In this document: piece by piece, positions 45,233 through 54,086 of the stretch
How positions within the stretch are numbered: position 1 is the stretch's first letter
Layout of the letters: each line of letters opens with the position of its first letter
From: B1SED10-75 sp964636865
Lineage (GTDB): Bacteria; Bacillota; Dethiobacteria; DTU022; PWGO01
Reading direction: 5' to 3'
DNA: 62,021 nucleotides
Assembly (NCBI GenBank): GCA_964636865.1
Contig: CAZWVJ010000011.1
Coordinates: forward strand, 1 to 62,021
Notes under the pieces: generated by a model
The model's database searches: none
Told to the model about the DNA's origin: nothing
The model's input: only the letters and a program-made list of their open reading frames with translations
Made by a program: the position numbers and the translations under genes

Positions 45233-46366
45233 TTACTCTATCTTTTGCCCTTCTTCCACAGTTTCGGGACTAGAAACTACCATACTCTTAGGAGCAATCC
45301 CTTCCACAAGGCATCTAGTTTCCCCTTCATAAATCACATTCACCGGCGAAAAAACAATAGCGCCCCTTTCTTCCAGGAAAACTCCCTTTTTTCCTTCCCG
45401 CTCAATAACAGCATCAGGCGGCACTTCTATGCCTTCATAAGATTTATAGTTTATATCGGCATCCACCCACCTGTAACGGCTAAAACCCGGTAACTGGCGG
45501 GTGATTCGATATGTGAAAAAAAATCTTTTTTCCTCTTCCGCTTGCTCTACATCAACTAATTCCGCATCTACTTTGAGTTCCGGGGAAAAGGAAAAAGTGA
45601 TTTCCACATTTTCCTGATTTCTCATGGCTCTACCTTTTTCCGCATCTAACTCCATGCTGTAAAACCATTCGCTGTTATCTACAATCTTAAAAGCAGCTTC
45701 TCCTTCCCGCAAATAGTCTTTTTGCCCCAGTCCCTCTTCCTTTACTTGATTAACAGGTTCATTTAACAATTCATAAGGATGTTCCGGAAATATGGTTTCT
45801 TCCCAACCATCAACACGGTAAGAAACTATTCCCGAATGGGGGGCATATAAAGAAATATAATCACCTAAATCCACTTCATCTGCTTCATTTAATTCTTCCT
45901 TTTCACTACCACCTTCATCTTCTTCAAATTCCTCTTCATCTAAAAACCACCCTCTTATCATAGCGTAAAATTCCTGCCACCAGGTTTGAGCTTCTTCGGT
46001 TTCCTCCTCGACTTCATCAATCGGATAATCCGTTAATAATTTTACCACTTCTCCCTCCACCGGCACCCTTTTTCCTTCAGATACTTTTCCCAGCACATAA
46101 CCACTCTTTGGAGAAGATACTGCTTCTTCATGCCGTGTAATAATTCCATGAGCACTCGTTACGAAATCTATATTAGCTTCTTCCGCTACCTCCAATTGAA
46201 CCCGACTGAGACTTAACCATGCACTTATCCAATGGGAAGCTAACTGAATTAAAAGAAAAGCAACAATACCTAAAATAATTAAAGACAGAAGTTTTTCCCG
46301 CGCAGTAAGCTTATCTTTCCCCGAACCGGTTATAACTTTAAAGTTTTCTTTATTGGAACGAGCCAT
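45233..46366 (-). CDS. HlyD-like membrane-anchored protein of the ylm/division cluster
   Basis: 377 residues. A basic N-terminus, one membrane helix (about 27-47), then an external part with a lipoyl/HlyD-like barrel-sandwich (HGIITRHEEAVSSPKSGYV, later SLYAPHSGIVSYRVDG). An acidic insert (about 140-170) lies between the two halves. No ABC transporter is adjacent. Proteins like this are commonly found between pgeF and yggS in Clostridia; function unknown. Ribosome site is weak (GGTGAT). Confidence 0.75.
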   Translation of the reverse strand: MARSNKENFKVITGSGKDKLTAREKLLSLIILGIVAFLLIQLASHWISAWLSLSRVQLEVAEEANIDFVTSAHGIITRHEEAVSSPKSGYVLGKVSEGKRVPVEGEVVKLLTDYPIDEVEEETEEAQTWWQEFYAMIRGWFLDEEEFEEDEGGSEKEELNEADEVDLGDYISLYAPHSGIVSYRVDGWEETIFPEHPYELLNEPVNQVKEEGLGQKDYLREGEAAFKIVDNSEWFYSMELDAEKGRAMRNQENVEITFSFSPELKVDAELVDVEQAEEEKRFFFTYRITRQLPGFSRYRWVDADINYKSYEGIEVPPDAVIEREGKKGVFLEERGAIVFSPVNVIYEGETRCLVEGIAPKSMVVSSPETVEEGQKIE

Positions 46367-46382
46367 AGGTTATCACCGCATA

Positions 46383-47204
46383 TTACCCTGTTAAACTTAT
46401 AAAGCCCATCATCCTGCCGGTTTTTTCTCCATCCCGCCGATGAGAATAAAAATAATCCGGGTAGCAGCGGGTGCAATAACTCGAACCCTGTATATTGATT
46501 TGAAGCAAGCCTGCATATTTTAACTGGAACCGGCAAATTTCGTCTAAATTCAATAAATATCTGGGATAAGGATACTCATTTTGCAAGCTTAAAAGCTCAC
46601 TCCAGCCTTTATTTCTGAAAGCAACGGCCACATCTTCTCCAACCACAAAACAATTAAAACAAATGCCCGGACTTATGGCCGCCAAAGTATTCTCCGGCTT
46701 TCCCCCAAGCTCCCTGATAAAAATTTCTATTACTTCTCCGATTATTCCTTTCAAAAGGCCTTTCCAACCGGCATGAATCACCGCTATGCCTCCGCAGGAA
46801 GTATCTGCCAGATATACCAACAAACAATCGGCAGAAAAAGCCGCCAGCACTATATCTCTGCTCTTAGATATCAGGGCATCACAATCGGAAATCGCAGTCT
46901 CCTGTCGACTCCCCCGGCCTAAATCCGAAGAATCAACAAAATGAACTCCCGTGCCGTGAACCTGTTTTCCTGCAATTATTTGCTCCGGAGACAAACCCCA
47001 TATCGAGAGAAACCGCTTTCTATTTTCCCATACATTTGAAGGCCGGTCCCCTGTGTGGTATGCCATGTTAAGTGAATGATAGGGACTATCACTTACCCCG
47101 CCGCAGCGCGTTGAAAATCCGGCCAAAAATGACTTATCCTGCGTGATGAGGGTAGGCTCTAAATAGTGTATATGGCCTTTTGTCCCCCAATTAAAACCAT
47201 CTAT
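46383..47204 (-). CDS. pgeF: Purine nucleoside phosphorylase / laccase-domain protein (YlmD, PgeF)
   Basis: Copper/zinc-site protein that acts on purine nucleosides and has been linked to peptidoglycan editing. FSTRCGGVS, AFSADCLLVYLAD, VIHAGWKGLLKG (metal histidine) and the YCTRCYPDYFYSHRRDG end are clear. The first ordinary start in frame is TTG 47126, which would cut off the family's N-terminal strand. The frame is open back to a TGA at 47220-47222 and reads DGFNWGTKGHIHYLEPTL, as expected for the family. An ATA codon at 47202-47204 sits seven bases after AGAGGGAGT, so I propose an AUA start, giving 273 residues. Fallback: 46383-47126. Confidence 0.8.
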   Translation of the reverse strand: MDGFNWGTKGHIHYLEPTLITQDKSFLAGFSTRCGGVSDSPYHSLNMAYHTGDRPSNVWENRKRFLSIWGLSPEQIIAGKQVHGTGVHFVDSSDLGRGSRQETAISDCDALISKSRDIVLAAFSADCLLVYLADTSCGGIAVIHAGWKGLLKGIIGEVIEIFIRELGGKPENTLAAISPGICFNCFVVGEDVAVAFRNKGWSELLSLQNEYPYPRYLLNLDEICRFQLKYAGLLQINIQGSSYCTRCYPDYFYSHRRDGEKTGRMMGFISLTG

Positions 47205-47291
47205 ATTATCAACTCCCTCTCATTACCCAACCAAAACACTTACCCAATCAATACGCAAAGCTTCCGGCAAAAATACATCTAAGCGGCACAT

Positions 47292-47801
47292 TTACCCGAA
47301 TTTTTCCATAATGACAGCCTCTCCGCTTTGCAAAGAAGGTTTAACATCAATAATTCTCTGGTTCTTTGATCCTCTGAAAGCAAGCATTAAATCTCTTTCT
47401 GCATCGACATAAGCTCCATCTATTAATATATCGCTGATTTCCAATAGTTGGCGATAACCGCTATGCTCATTTGATTTATCAAGTAAATATTCAAAAGTAT
47501 AACCGCTGTAAGTTACAATTTTTAAGCCCCGCTTTTGAGCCCATTCACCCAACCGGGCAAGCTCCTCTGCCTGCAAAAAGGGTTCTCCGCCGCTAAAAAC
47601 AAGGGTATCTATATATTTGGAAGACCCTATCTCTTCCTTAAGTTCTTCCAAAGTAAAGTCCGTTCCTCCCTCTAATGAGCGGGCATCGGGATTATGGCAT
47701 TCGGGACACTCCCGGTAACATCCCTGGGTAAAAATAACAAAAGACACTCCCGGACCGTCTATTAAACTTTCTTTTTTAACCCCGGCCACTCTCAATTTCA
47801 T
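47292..47801 (-). CDS. nrdG: Anaerobic ribonucleotide reductase activating protein
   Basis: Radical SAM enzyme that makes the glycyl radical on NrdD. The iron-sulfur cluster cysteines are C28, C32 and C35 in CYRECPEC, and VFSGGEPFLQ is the SAM-binding GGE motif. 169 residues. GAGGAGG upstream; 59 bases after nrdD in the same operon. Confidence 0.95.
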   Translation of the reverse strand: MKLRVAGVKKESLIDGPGVSFVIFTQGCYRECPECHNPDARSLEGGTDFTLEELKEEIGSSKYIDTLVFSGGEPFLQAEELARLGEWAQKRGLKIVTYSGYTFEYLLDKSNEHSGYRQLLEISDILIDGAYVDAERDLMLAFRGSKNQRIIDVKPSLQSGEAVIMEKFG

Positions 47802-47860
47802 GTTTCCTCCTCACAGTGTTCTTAAGGTTGAGTAAGTTAACAAGTTAACACACAGTTTAC

Positions 47861-49954
47861 TTAAATATGCGGTTTTCTATCCTTTAACTCAGACAACTTC
47901 GAGCCATTAAAACGATCTTCTGTAGAAAGATAACCTGTAATACGCCTTATTCTTCTTATAGCAGTACTGCCGCAATGCGGGCAGTCATCGGGTATTACCC
48001 CCGAATATTCGCATCCTTTACATTCATCAAGGGGAAAATTAATTCCGCCGTAGCCCACATCGGAAGCCGCCATGTGCTTAATAATTTTTTCTACCGCTTC
48101 TAAATTATGCAAAGGAGGAGAATCAAGTTCCACATATGTTATATGGCCGGCATTGCAATAACGATGATATTCCCCTTCAAAGGAAATTTTATCAAACATA
48201 GATATAGCATAATTAACCGGAATATGGAAAGAGTTTGTATAGTAATCTTTGTCGGTAACGCGAGGAATAGAGCCGAATTTTTCTCTGTCTACACCAATAA
48301 AACGCCCGGCCATTCCCTCTGCGGGGGTAGCATAAAGGACAAAATTTAAGTCATAATCTTCCGCAAAGGCATCCACTTTGTGGCGCATCCTTTCTACAAT
48401 CTTGAGACCCAATTCCTGAGCTTCCTCATCCTCGCCGTGGTGCCGCCCAATCAATGCTATCAATGCCTCCGCCAATCCGATAAAACCCACTGCCAGGGTG
48501 CCGTTTTTAATTACTTCTCTTATGGAATCATCGGGCTTCAAATTTTCTGCCCCCAAATATAATGACTGCCCCATTAAGAAAGGTAAATCCTTTACTTTCA
48601 AGCAGGATAAAACCTCAAAACGGTGCATTAACTGCTTTGCTCCCAGAGTTACCAAATTATCAAGCTCCTGCATAAAGCTTGATATATCTCCTTTACTCTT
48701 CAAAGCCAACCTGGGCAGGTTTAATGTTACCGGAGCTATATTCCCTCTACCGGCGGAAACCTCCGGCCCGTGACGGTTAGCAATCACCCGGGAGCGGCAG
48801 CCCATGTAAGAAACTTCATCGCCGTAGCGCTGATTGAAAGAAGCATCCATAAAACTAAAAGTAGGATTCAAGCGGCGGGAAGACACCTCGAGGGCAAGTC
48901 TAAATAAATCGTAGTTGGGATCACCGGGATTAAGATTAACACCGTTCTGGAGACGAAAAACCAGGTTAGGGAATATAGGGCTTTCCCCTTGTCCCATCCC
49001 CCGCTTAAATGATTCCAAAACTGCGCGGGTAACCATTCTTCCTTCTTCCGTTGTATCCGTTCCCAGGTTTACCGAGGAAAAGGGAACCTGCGCACCTGCA
49101 CGGGAATGCATGGTATTCAAGTTATATACAAGCCCCTCCATGGCCTGGTATACCCCTTCATAACCGGGTTTTTCTTTTAACCCCCTGATTACTTCCCCCA
49201 TGCTTCTATCGAAGTGGGGAAAGCTCTGGCCTCCGAACATATCATTCTGGTTGCTTTGTAAAATAATCGCTGCTTGAGCGGCAGCGGAAGAAATCCTTTT
49301 CGGAGGGCGAATATAACCATATCCCGTATTAAAACCTTCCTTTAACAAACGGGATAAATCTATTTGTAAGCAGTTAGGGGTTTTACTATAATAATCCAGA
49401 TCATGTATATGTAAATCACAATCAATATGCGCCCGGGCAAATTCCTCCGGGACAAGATTTGCTAAATAGTACTGTTTACTGGCAGCCATGGCAATCTGCA
49501 GCATTTTTGCAGATGGTGAATTGCTGATATTGGCATTTTCACGGTTCGTCTCCACCAATATTTCTTTAACCGCATCCATAAGTTCGGTTTTGGCTTCGCG
49601 GATACGTGTCCTTTTATCCCGGTATAAAATATACGCTTTAGCCGTGCGGGCATGACCATTTTCAATAAGCACTTTTTCCACTGCATCCTGGACATCTTCC
49701 ACCGCAGGCACTATTCCGTTATAACCTTCTTTTTTTAGAAATTCAATTACTTGTTGAGTAAGTTTTTTGGCAATGTTACGGTCTCTTCCTCCCACCGAAT
49801 GGGCAGCTTTAAAAATCGCATCGGTTATTTTTTCCGGGGTAAAAGCAACAACACGGCCGTCTCTTTTGCGAATTTCCCTGAATGCCGGTTCCTCCTCATT
49901 TCCTTCAATTAAACCCTTAGAATTAAATGTTTCCGTAGAAAACGACTTCACCAT
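47861..49954 (-). CDS. nrdD: Anaerobic ribonucleoside-triphosphate reductase
   Basis: Class III reductase that makes dNTPs without oxygen. An ATP-cone lies at about 25-115 (IRKRDGRVVAF, ITDAIF), the ten-stranded barrel carries cysteines, the zinc site is CKGCEYS...CPHCGS, and the glycyl-radical residue is G674 in RRITGYLSTED. 697 residues, no intein. AGGGGGG upstream. It follows nrdR and precedes nrdG; no aerobic class I or B12-dependent class II enzyme is encoded in this window. Confidence 0.97.
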   Translation of the reverse strand: MVKSFSTETFNSKGLIEGNEEEPAFREIRKRDGRVVAFTPEKITDAIFKAAHSVGGRDRNIAKKLTQQVIEFLKKEGYNGIVPAVEDVQDAVEKVLIENGHARTAKAYILYRDKRTRIREAKTELMDAVKEILVETNRENANISNSPSAKMLQIAMAASKQYYLANLVPEEFARAHIDCDLHIHDLDYYSKTPNCLQIDLSRLLKEGFNTGYGYIRPPKRISSAAAQAAIILQSNQNDMFGGQSFPHFDRSMGEVIRGLKEKPGYEGVYQAMEGLVYNLNTMHSRAGAQVPFSSVNLGTDTTEEGRMVTRAVLESFKRGMGQGESPIFPNLVFRLQNGVNLNPGDPNYDLFRLALEVSSRRLNPTFSFMDASFNQRYGDEVSYMGCRSRVIANRHGPEVSAGRGNIAPVTLNLPRLALKSKGDISSFMQELDNLVTLGAKQLMHRFEVLSCLKVKDLPFLMGQSLYLGAENLKPDDSIREVIKNGTLAVGFIGLAEALIALIGRHHGEDEEAQELGLKIVERMRHKVDAFAEDYDLNFVLYATPAEGMAGRFIGVDREKFGSIPRVTDKDYYTNSFHIPVNYAISMFDKISFEGEYHRYCNAGHITYVELDSPPLHNLEAVEKIIKHMAASDVGYGGINFPLDECKGCEYSGVIPDDCPHCGSTAIRRIRRITGYLSTEDRFNGSKLSELKDRKPHI

Positions 49955-50015
49955 AAAATAAAACCCCCCTGTATTATTAATATAGTTTCACAATACCCCC
50001 TGCCAAAAATAATTA

Positions 50016-50486
50016 TTATTCCGGTTCCGCCTCCCTGGTTCTGATCATTTTTTCCAATTCTTCTTTGAAAGTTTCCATATCCTGAAACTGATGAAATACC
50101 GAAGCAAAGCGAACGTAAGCAACTTCGTCTAACCTGCGCAGCTTATTAAGCAAAATATCACCGATCTGGTCGGCAACGACTTCCTGAGCATATTGAGATC
50201 TGAGTTCCTGCTCCAATTCACTTACTAAATTTTCTAAATCACTCAGGGCTATATTCCTTTTTTCAGTTGCCCTTAAAAGCCCGGTAAGAATCTTGTTTCC
50301 GTCAAAAACTTCCCGCCTGCCATCTCTTTTCACCACTATAATAGGAACTTCTTCTACTTTTTCCATAGTGGTAAATCTTCTTTGGCAAGAACCGCATTCA
50401 CGCCGGCGTTTAATCAGCTTACCTTCTTCTGCCATTCGAGAATCGGCAACCCGGCTTTCCAAACTTCCACAAAAAGGACATTTCAT
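50016..50486 (-). CDS. nrdR: Transcriptional repressor NrdR
   Basis: Zinc-ribbon plus ATP-cone repressor of ribonucleotide reductase genes that reads dATP/ATP levels. Starts MKCPFCG, with CGSCQRRF as second zinc pair and the ATP-cone from about 46 (VVKRDGRREVFD) to 140. ATG 50486 is the family start and has GGGAG eight bases upstream; a frame to 50501 adds only five residues. 156 residues. First gene of nrdR-nrdD-nrdG and probably self-regulated. Confidence 0.96.
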   Translation of the reverse strand: MKCPFCGSLESRVADSRMAEEGKLIKRRRECGSCQRRFTTMEKVEEVPIIVVKRDGRREVFDGNKILTGLLRATEKRNIALSDLENLVSELEQELRSQYAQEVVADQIGDILLNKLRRLDEVAYVRFASVFHQFQDMETFKEELEKMIRTREAEPE

Positions 50487-50495
50487 ATAACGCAC

Positions 50496-50543
50496 TCCCA
50501 ATATATTGTCGTTTTTAAGATTGTATTACACAATATATTGATT
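50496..50543 (-). promoter_or_regulatory. Tandem NrdR boxes at the nrdR promoter
   Basis: Two copies of the palindrome CAATATATTG (50499-50508 and 50531-50540) are exactly 32 bases apart, three helical turns, which is the known arrangement of NrdR boxes. One lies in the promoter spacer and the other between the likely start of transcription and the ribosome site. Confidence 0.85.
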
Positions 50544-50549
50544 TGTAAA
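50520..50549 (-). promoter_or_regulatory. Sigma-A promoter of nrdR-nrdD-nrdG
   Basis: TTTACA (50544-50549) and TACAAT (50520-50525) on the minus strand with an 18-base spacer that contains the upstream NrdR box, so a bound repressor would block polymerase. Confidence 0.65.
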
Positions 50550-50569
50550 GGCATATTATAAAAAAAAAT

Positions 50570-50613
50570 AAAAGGCCTTTTTAAAAGCCTTTTATGCAAA
50601 GCCAAATGGCTTT
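50570..50613 (-). terminator. Double hairpin terminator after ftsZ
   Basis: Reading away from ftsZ: first AAAGCCA/TGGCTTT (50598-50613), then AAAAGGC/GCCTTTT (50570-50593) followed by a run of nine T. This should end the dcw transcript before nrdR. Confidence 0.8.
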
Positions 50614-50646
50614 GTTAAAATATTTTAATTATTTACGGTGCCTAAA

Positions 50647-51711
50647 TTACTCCTCTTCTTTTTTGCGCCGCATAAAGGCGGGAGTATCTATATCTCCGTC
50701 TTCATCAAAATTTGTTTTCTGAAAGTCAGCTTCTACCACATTTTCATGCCCGCCGGCTTTTCGGTCAAATCCCGTAGCTATAACTGTTACCCTGATTTCC
50801 TCGTTCATAGAGTCATCGATTACAGCCCCGAATATTATATTCGCATTAGAATCTGCATGAGAGGAAATAATATCTGCCGCTTCGTGAACTTCAAAAAGTC
50901 CCAAGTTTTCTCCCCCGGTAATGTTGATTAAAATACCCTGAGCCCCGGAAATGGTGGTTTCAAGCAAAGGACTGGTTATAGCTCTATTAGCCGCATCTTC
51001 AGCCCTGTTATCTTCGCTAGAAACACCTACTCCCATTAAAGCCGTGCCGGTCCCTTCCATTATAGTTTTAACGTCCGCAAAATCCAGGTTAATAATGCCG
51101 GGAACAGTAATTAAATCGGAAATACCTTGTACTCCTTGATGAAGCACATCATCAACCATGCGGAAAGCATCCAGTATGGAGGTTTTCTTATCGGCAAGTT
51201 GAAGCAAGCGTTCATTGGGAATAACAATCAATGTATCTACTTTTTCTTTTAATTTTTTAATCCCTTCTTCTGCCTGGACTTTTCTTTTATGAAGTTCAAA
51301 GGGAAAAGGTTTGGTTACAACTCCCACCGTTAGAGCTCCCAGATCCCGGGCAATTTCCGAAATAACAGGAATAGCACCGGTTCCTGTTCCTCCTCCCATA
51401 CCTGCAGTAATAAAAACCATATCTGCTCCTTTAATAGCTTCTCGCAGTTGATCCTGGCTTTCTTCGGCGGCCTGTCTTCCGATTTCCGGATCTGCCCCTG
51501 CGCCCAAACCTTTGGTAAGATCCTGGCCTATCTGTATTTTGGTGCCCGAGTTGGTTAAATGCAATGCCTGGGAATCAGTATTTACAGAAATAAAATCAAC
51601 ACCTTTGAGCCCTGCGCCGATCATACGGTTAACAGCATTGCTGCCGCCCCCTCCTATACCTATAACTTTAATGGATGCATACTGCTCCATTTCAATGTCA
51701 AACTCTATCAT
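50647..51711 (-). CDS. ftsZ: Cell division protein FtsZ
   Basis: Tubulin-like GTPase that forms the division ring. The signature GGGTGTG is at 106-112, the T7 loop reads NLDFADVKTIM, and the C-terminal peptide DTPAFMRRKK, which binds FtsA, ends the protein. 354 residues with a rather short linker. Last gene of the dcw block. Confidence 0.98.
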   Translation of the reverse strand: MIEFDIEMEQYASIKVIGIGGGGSNAVNRMIGAGLKGVDFISVNTDSQALHLTNSGTKIQIGQDLTKGLGAGADPEIGRQAAEESQDQLREAIKGADMVFITAGMGGGTGTGAIPVISEIARDLGALTVGVVTKPFPFELHKRKVQAEEGIKKLKEKVDTLIVIPNERLLQLADKKTSILDAFRMVDDVLHQGVQGISDLITVPGIINLDFADVKTIMEGTGTALMGVGVSSEDNRAEDAANRAITSPLLETTISGAQGILINITGGENLGLFEVHEAADIISSHADSNANIIFGAVIDDSMNEEIRVTVIATGFDRKAGGHENVVEADFQKTNFDEDGDIDTPAFMRRKKEEE

Positions 51712-51734
51712 TTAACATTCCCCCTTATGTTAGT

Positions 51735-52976
51735 TTATTCAAATAAAACGGCAAACCATTCCTTTATTTTTTCCAAAAGCCTGGTAAAAGGATTATTGTA
51801 GTTACTGGTCTGTTTTTTAGAAGTTATACTTACTGCTCCCCCAAGATTATGGCGCAGCACATAATATATAATTCCTACCACCGTAGTATAAATTGGACTT
51901 TGCACCCCTACCAAATGAGGCTCCCCTACCCTTACCGATGCTCTAATAATATTTTCGGCAGTTTCAGTAAACCCTTCCATCAAAGAAACGCCTCCGGTAA
52001 TAACCACACCGGCAGTTAAACGATTGCTGCCCTCTATTTTTAACATCTCATCTCTGGCAAATTGAAGAATTTCCTGGACCCTGGGGCCTATAAAATTAGC
52101 CAAGTCTTTCTCCGATACTTTCTTGGTATCTTTACCCCCTACAGTAATAATCTCTATTTTTTCTTCCGAATCAGCCATTTCCTGGAGGGCGCATCCGTAT
52201 TCTACTTTTAAATTTTCTGCGGCATAATAACTGGTATGCAGGCCTACAGCAAGGTCATTTGTTATATGATCACCGCCGATGGGAAGAACTGATATATCCT
52301 GTAAGCTTCCGTTTTTAAAATAAGAAATTTCCGTGGTTCCCCCGCCTATATCCATGACAAAAGCTCCCAGCTGTTTTTCATCGTTGGTAAGGGTGACTTC
52401 CCCATTAGCCATAGACTGCAGTACTATACCCTCAACTTCCACTCCGGCCTTTGTCACGCAGCGTAACAGGTTCTGCAGGTAAGTAGAAGAAGCGGTAACA
52501 ATCAAACCTTCCACTTCAAGCCTTACTCCCAGCATTCCTACCGGATCTTTAATGCCATCATACCCATCTACAATATACTCCTGGGGAATTACCTCTACAA
52601 TTTCTTTATCGGTTGGTATAGATAAAACCTTTGCTGATTCCAGGGCCCTTACCAGATCGTGTTCTCTTATTTCCTTGTCATCTGAATTAACTGCCACTAC
52701 TCCCTTATTTCTGATTAGCTTAACATTTAGCCCTACCAGACCTATAAAAGCAGAAGTAATTTTAACATCGGCCATGCGCTCCGCTTCTTCAATCGCTCTA
52801 TTTATGGAAGCTACCGTCTGTTCAATATCTACTACATATCCTTTTTTCATACCCTCTGAAGGGCTCAAACCAACTCCGAATATATTTATCGTTCCATCAG
52901 CACGATACTTGCCTACAATAACCCTAATATGTGAAGTTCCAATATCTAGGCCCGCAACCAATTCTCTTTGTTTCAC
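51735..52976 (-). CDS. ftsA: Cell division protein FtsA
   Basis: Actin-like membrane tether for FtsZ. AGLDIGTSHIRVIVG at the N-terminus, DIGGGTTEISYF for phosphate binding, TGGVSLMEGF, and an amphipathic C-terminal helix (PFTRLLEKIKEWFAVLF). The start is GTG 52976, with GGAGGTG five bases upstream; the longer frame to 53027 has no site. 413 residues. Because sepF is missing from its normal place, FtsA is probably the main Z-ring anchor (inference). Confidence 0.96.
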   Translation of the reverse strand: MKQRELVAGLDIGTSHIRVIVGKYRADGTINIFGVGLSPSEGMKKGYVVDIEQTVASINRAIEEAERMADVKITSAFIGLVGLNVKLIRNKGVVAVNSDDKEIREHDLVRALESAKVLSIPTDKEIVEVIPQEYIVDGYDGIKDPVGMLGVRLEVEGLIVTASSTYLQNLLRCVTKAGVEVEGIVLQSMANGEVTLTNDEKQLGAFVMDIGGGTTEISYFKNGSLQDISVLPIGGDHITNDLAVGLHTSYYAAENLKVEYGCALQEMADSEEKIEIITVGGKDTKKVSEKDLANFIGPRVQEILQFARDEMLKIEGSNRLTAGVVITGGVSLMEGFTETAENIIRASVRVGEPHLVGVQSPIYTTVVGIIYYVLRHNLGGAVSITSKKQTSNYNNPFTRLLEKIKEWFAVLFE

Positions 52977-53016
52977 CCCTGCACCTCCATGAACTATGCT
53001 CTGAATCTTAAAGCAT

Positions 53017-53045
53017 TTTATACACATCTATAAAAATAATTCAAC
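53017..53045 (-). promoter_or_regulatory. Sigma-A promoter for ftsA-ftsZ
   Basis: TTGAAA (53040-53045) and TATAAA (53017-53022), spacing 17, on the minus strand in the 147-base gap upstream of ftsA, where ftsQ would normally be. It would let ftsAZ be expressed apart from the mur genes. Confidence 0.65.
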
Positions 53046-53123
53046 AATGAATTTTATTATCCTTTTTAAAAAATTTAATTTTTATTATCTATTTTTTCAC
53101 TCTTGGAAATTGCTAAATTCATG

Positions 53124-54020
53124 TTACACCTCTCCTACTATCTGCAGTTCCAGTTTAAGCCATACGCCGTGCTTTTGAAAAACTTTTTCCTTTACAAGCT
53201 CAATCAAAGAAGTGATATCACTTGCCGAGGCCCCTCCCACATTCACAATAAAATTTGCATGTTTGGTGGAAACCATGGCACCTCCTATCTGCAACCCCTT
53301 GGCTCCGGCTTCTTCAATAAGTTGGCCTGCCGGAACATGAGGTTCATTGCGGAAAATACTCCCCGCGCTGGGCAAACAGGGCTGTTTTTCCCGGCGTTGT
53401 TTTAACATCTCCCCCATTCTTTCTTTTATTTGGGCCGGATGGCTCTCATTTAAAGAAAGGCGCGCCCCTATTATTATCCCTTTTTCTTCTTTTAAGCTGC
53501 ACCAACGATATTCAAAAGAAATTTGACCTCTGCCCATTACTTTGATATTTCCCTCATAATCAATCAAGGTAACATCTTCCACTAAATCTCCCAAATATGC
53601 TCCAAAAGCTCCCGCATTCATAATCAACCCTCCACCCAGTGAACCCGGAATGCCGGCAGCAAATTCCAGTCCGGAAAGTCCTTTTTCTGCAGCCTTCCAG
53701 GATAATAAAGGCAAAAGGGCGCCTGCGCCCGCATTTATAACATTGTCTTTTTTTTCAATATAGTTAAATCCATCACCCATCATAATTACCGCTCCTCGAA
53801 CACCCTTATCCCTTATCAACAGGTTAGAGCCTTTACCCATGGTCAAAAAAGGTATCTCCGCCGCCGTAATATTTTTTAAGATGGTTTGAAGTTCTTCAAG
53901 ATCAGCAGGCTTAAACAAATAATCGGCCTCACCCCCTACTTGAAATGAAGTATAGGGAAACATGGGAACATCTATTTCAGGCTTGTTCTTTAAAGAATTT
54001 ATTAATCCCTCAAGGCTCAT
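53124..54020 (-). CDS. murB: UDP-N-acetylenolpyruvoylglucosamine reductase
   Basis: FAD enzyme that makes UDP-MurNAc. PYTSFQVGGEADYL, GKGSNLLIRDKG, AGIPGSLGGGLIMNAGAFG and PSAGSIFRNE (catalytic serine) show a type II MurB. ATG 54020 gives 298 residues, matching the family start; its AAGGAG is 13 bases away, rather far. TTG 54068 would add 16 atypical residues. murC, which uses the product, is not beside it. Confidence 0.94.
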   Translation of the reverse strand: MSLEGLINSLKNKPEIDVPMFPYTSFQVGGEADYLFKPADLEELQTILKNITAAEIPFLTMGKGSNLLIRDKGVRGAVIMMGDGFNYIEKKDNVINAGAGALLPLLSWKAAEKGLSGLEFAAGIPGSLGGGLIMNAGAFGAYLGDLVEDVTLIDYEGNIKVMGRGQISFEYRWCSLKEEKGIIIGARLSLNESHPAQIKERMGEMLKQRREKQPCLPSAGSIFRNEPHVPAGQLIEEAGAKGLQIGGAMVSTKHANFIVNVGGASASDITSLIELVKEKVFQKHGVWLKLELQIVGEV

Positions 54021-54086
54021 TTTGCTTCTAAAACTCCTTCGCCAAGCATTAATACTGTCTATCCACAAAATAAAACAATAACATCA

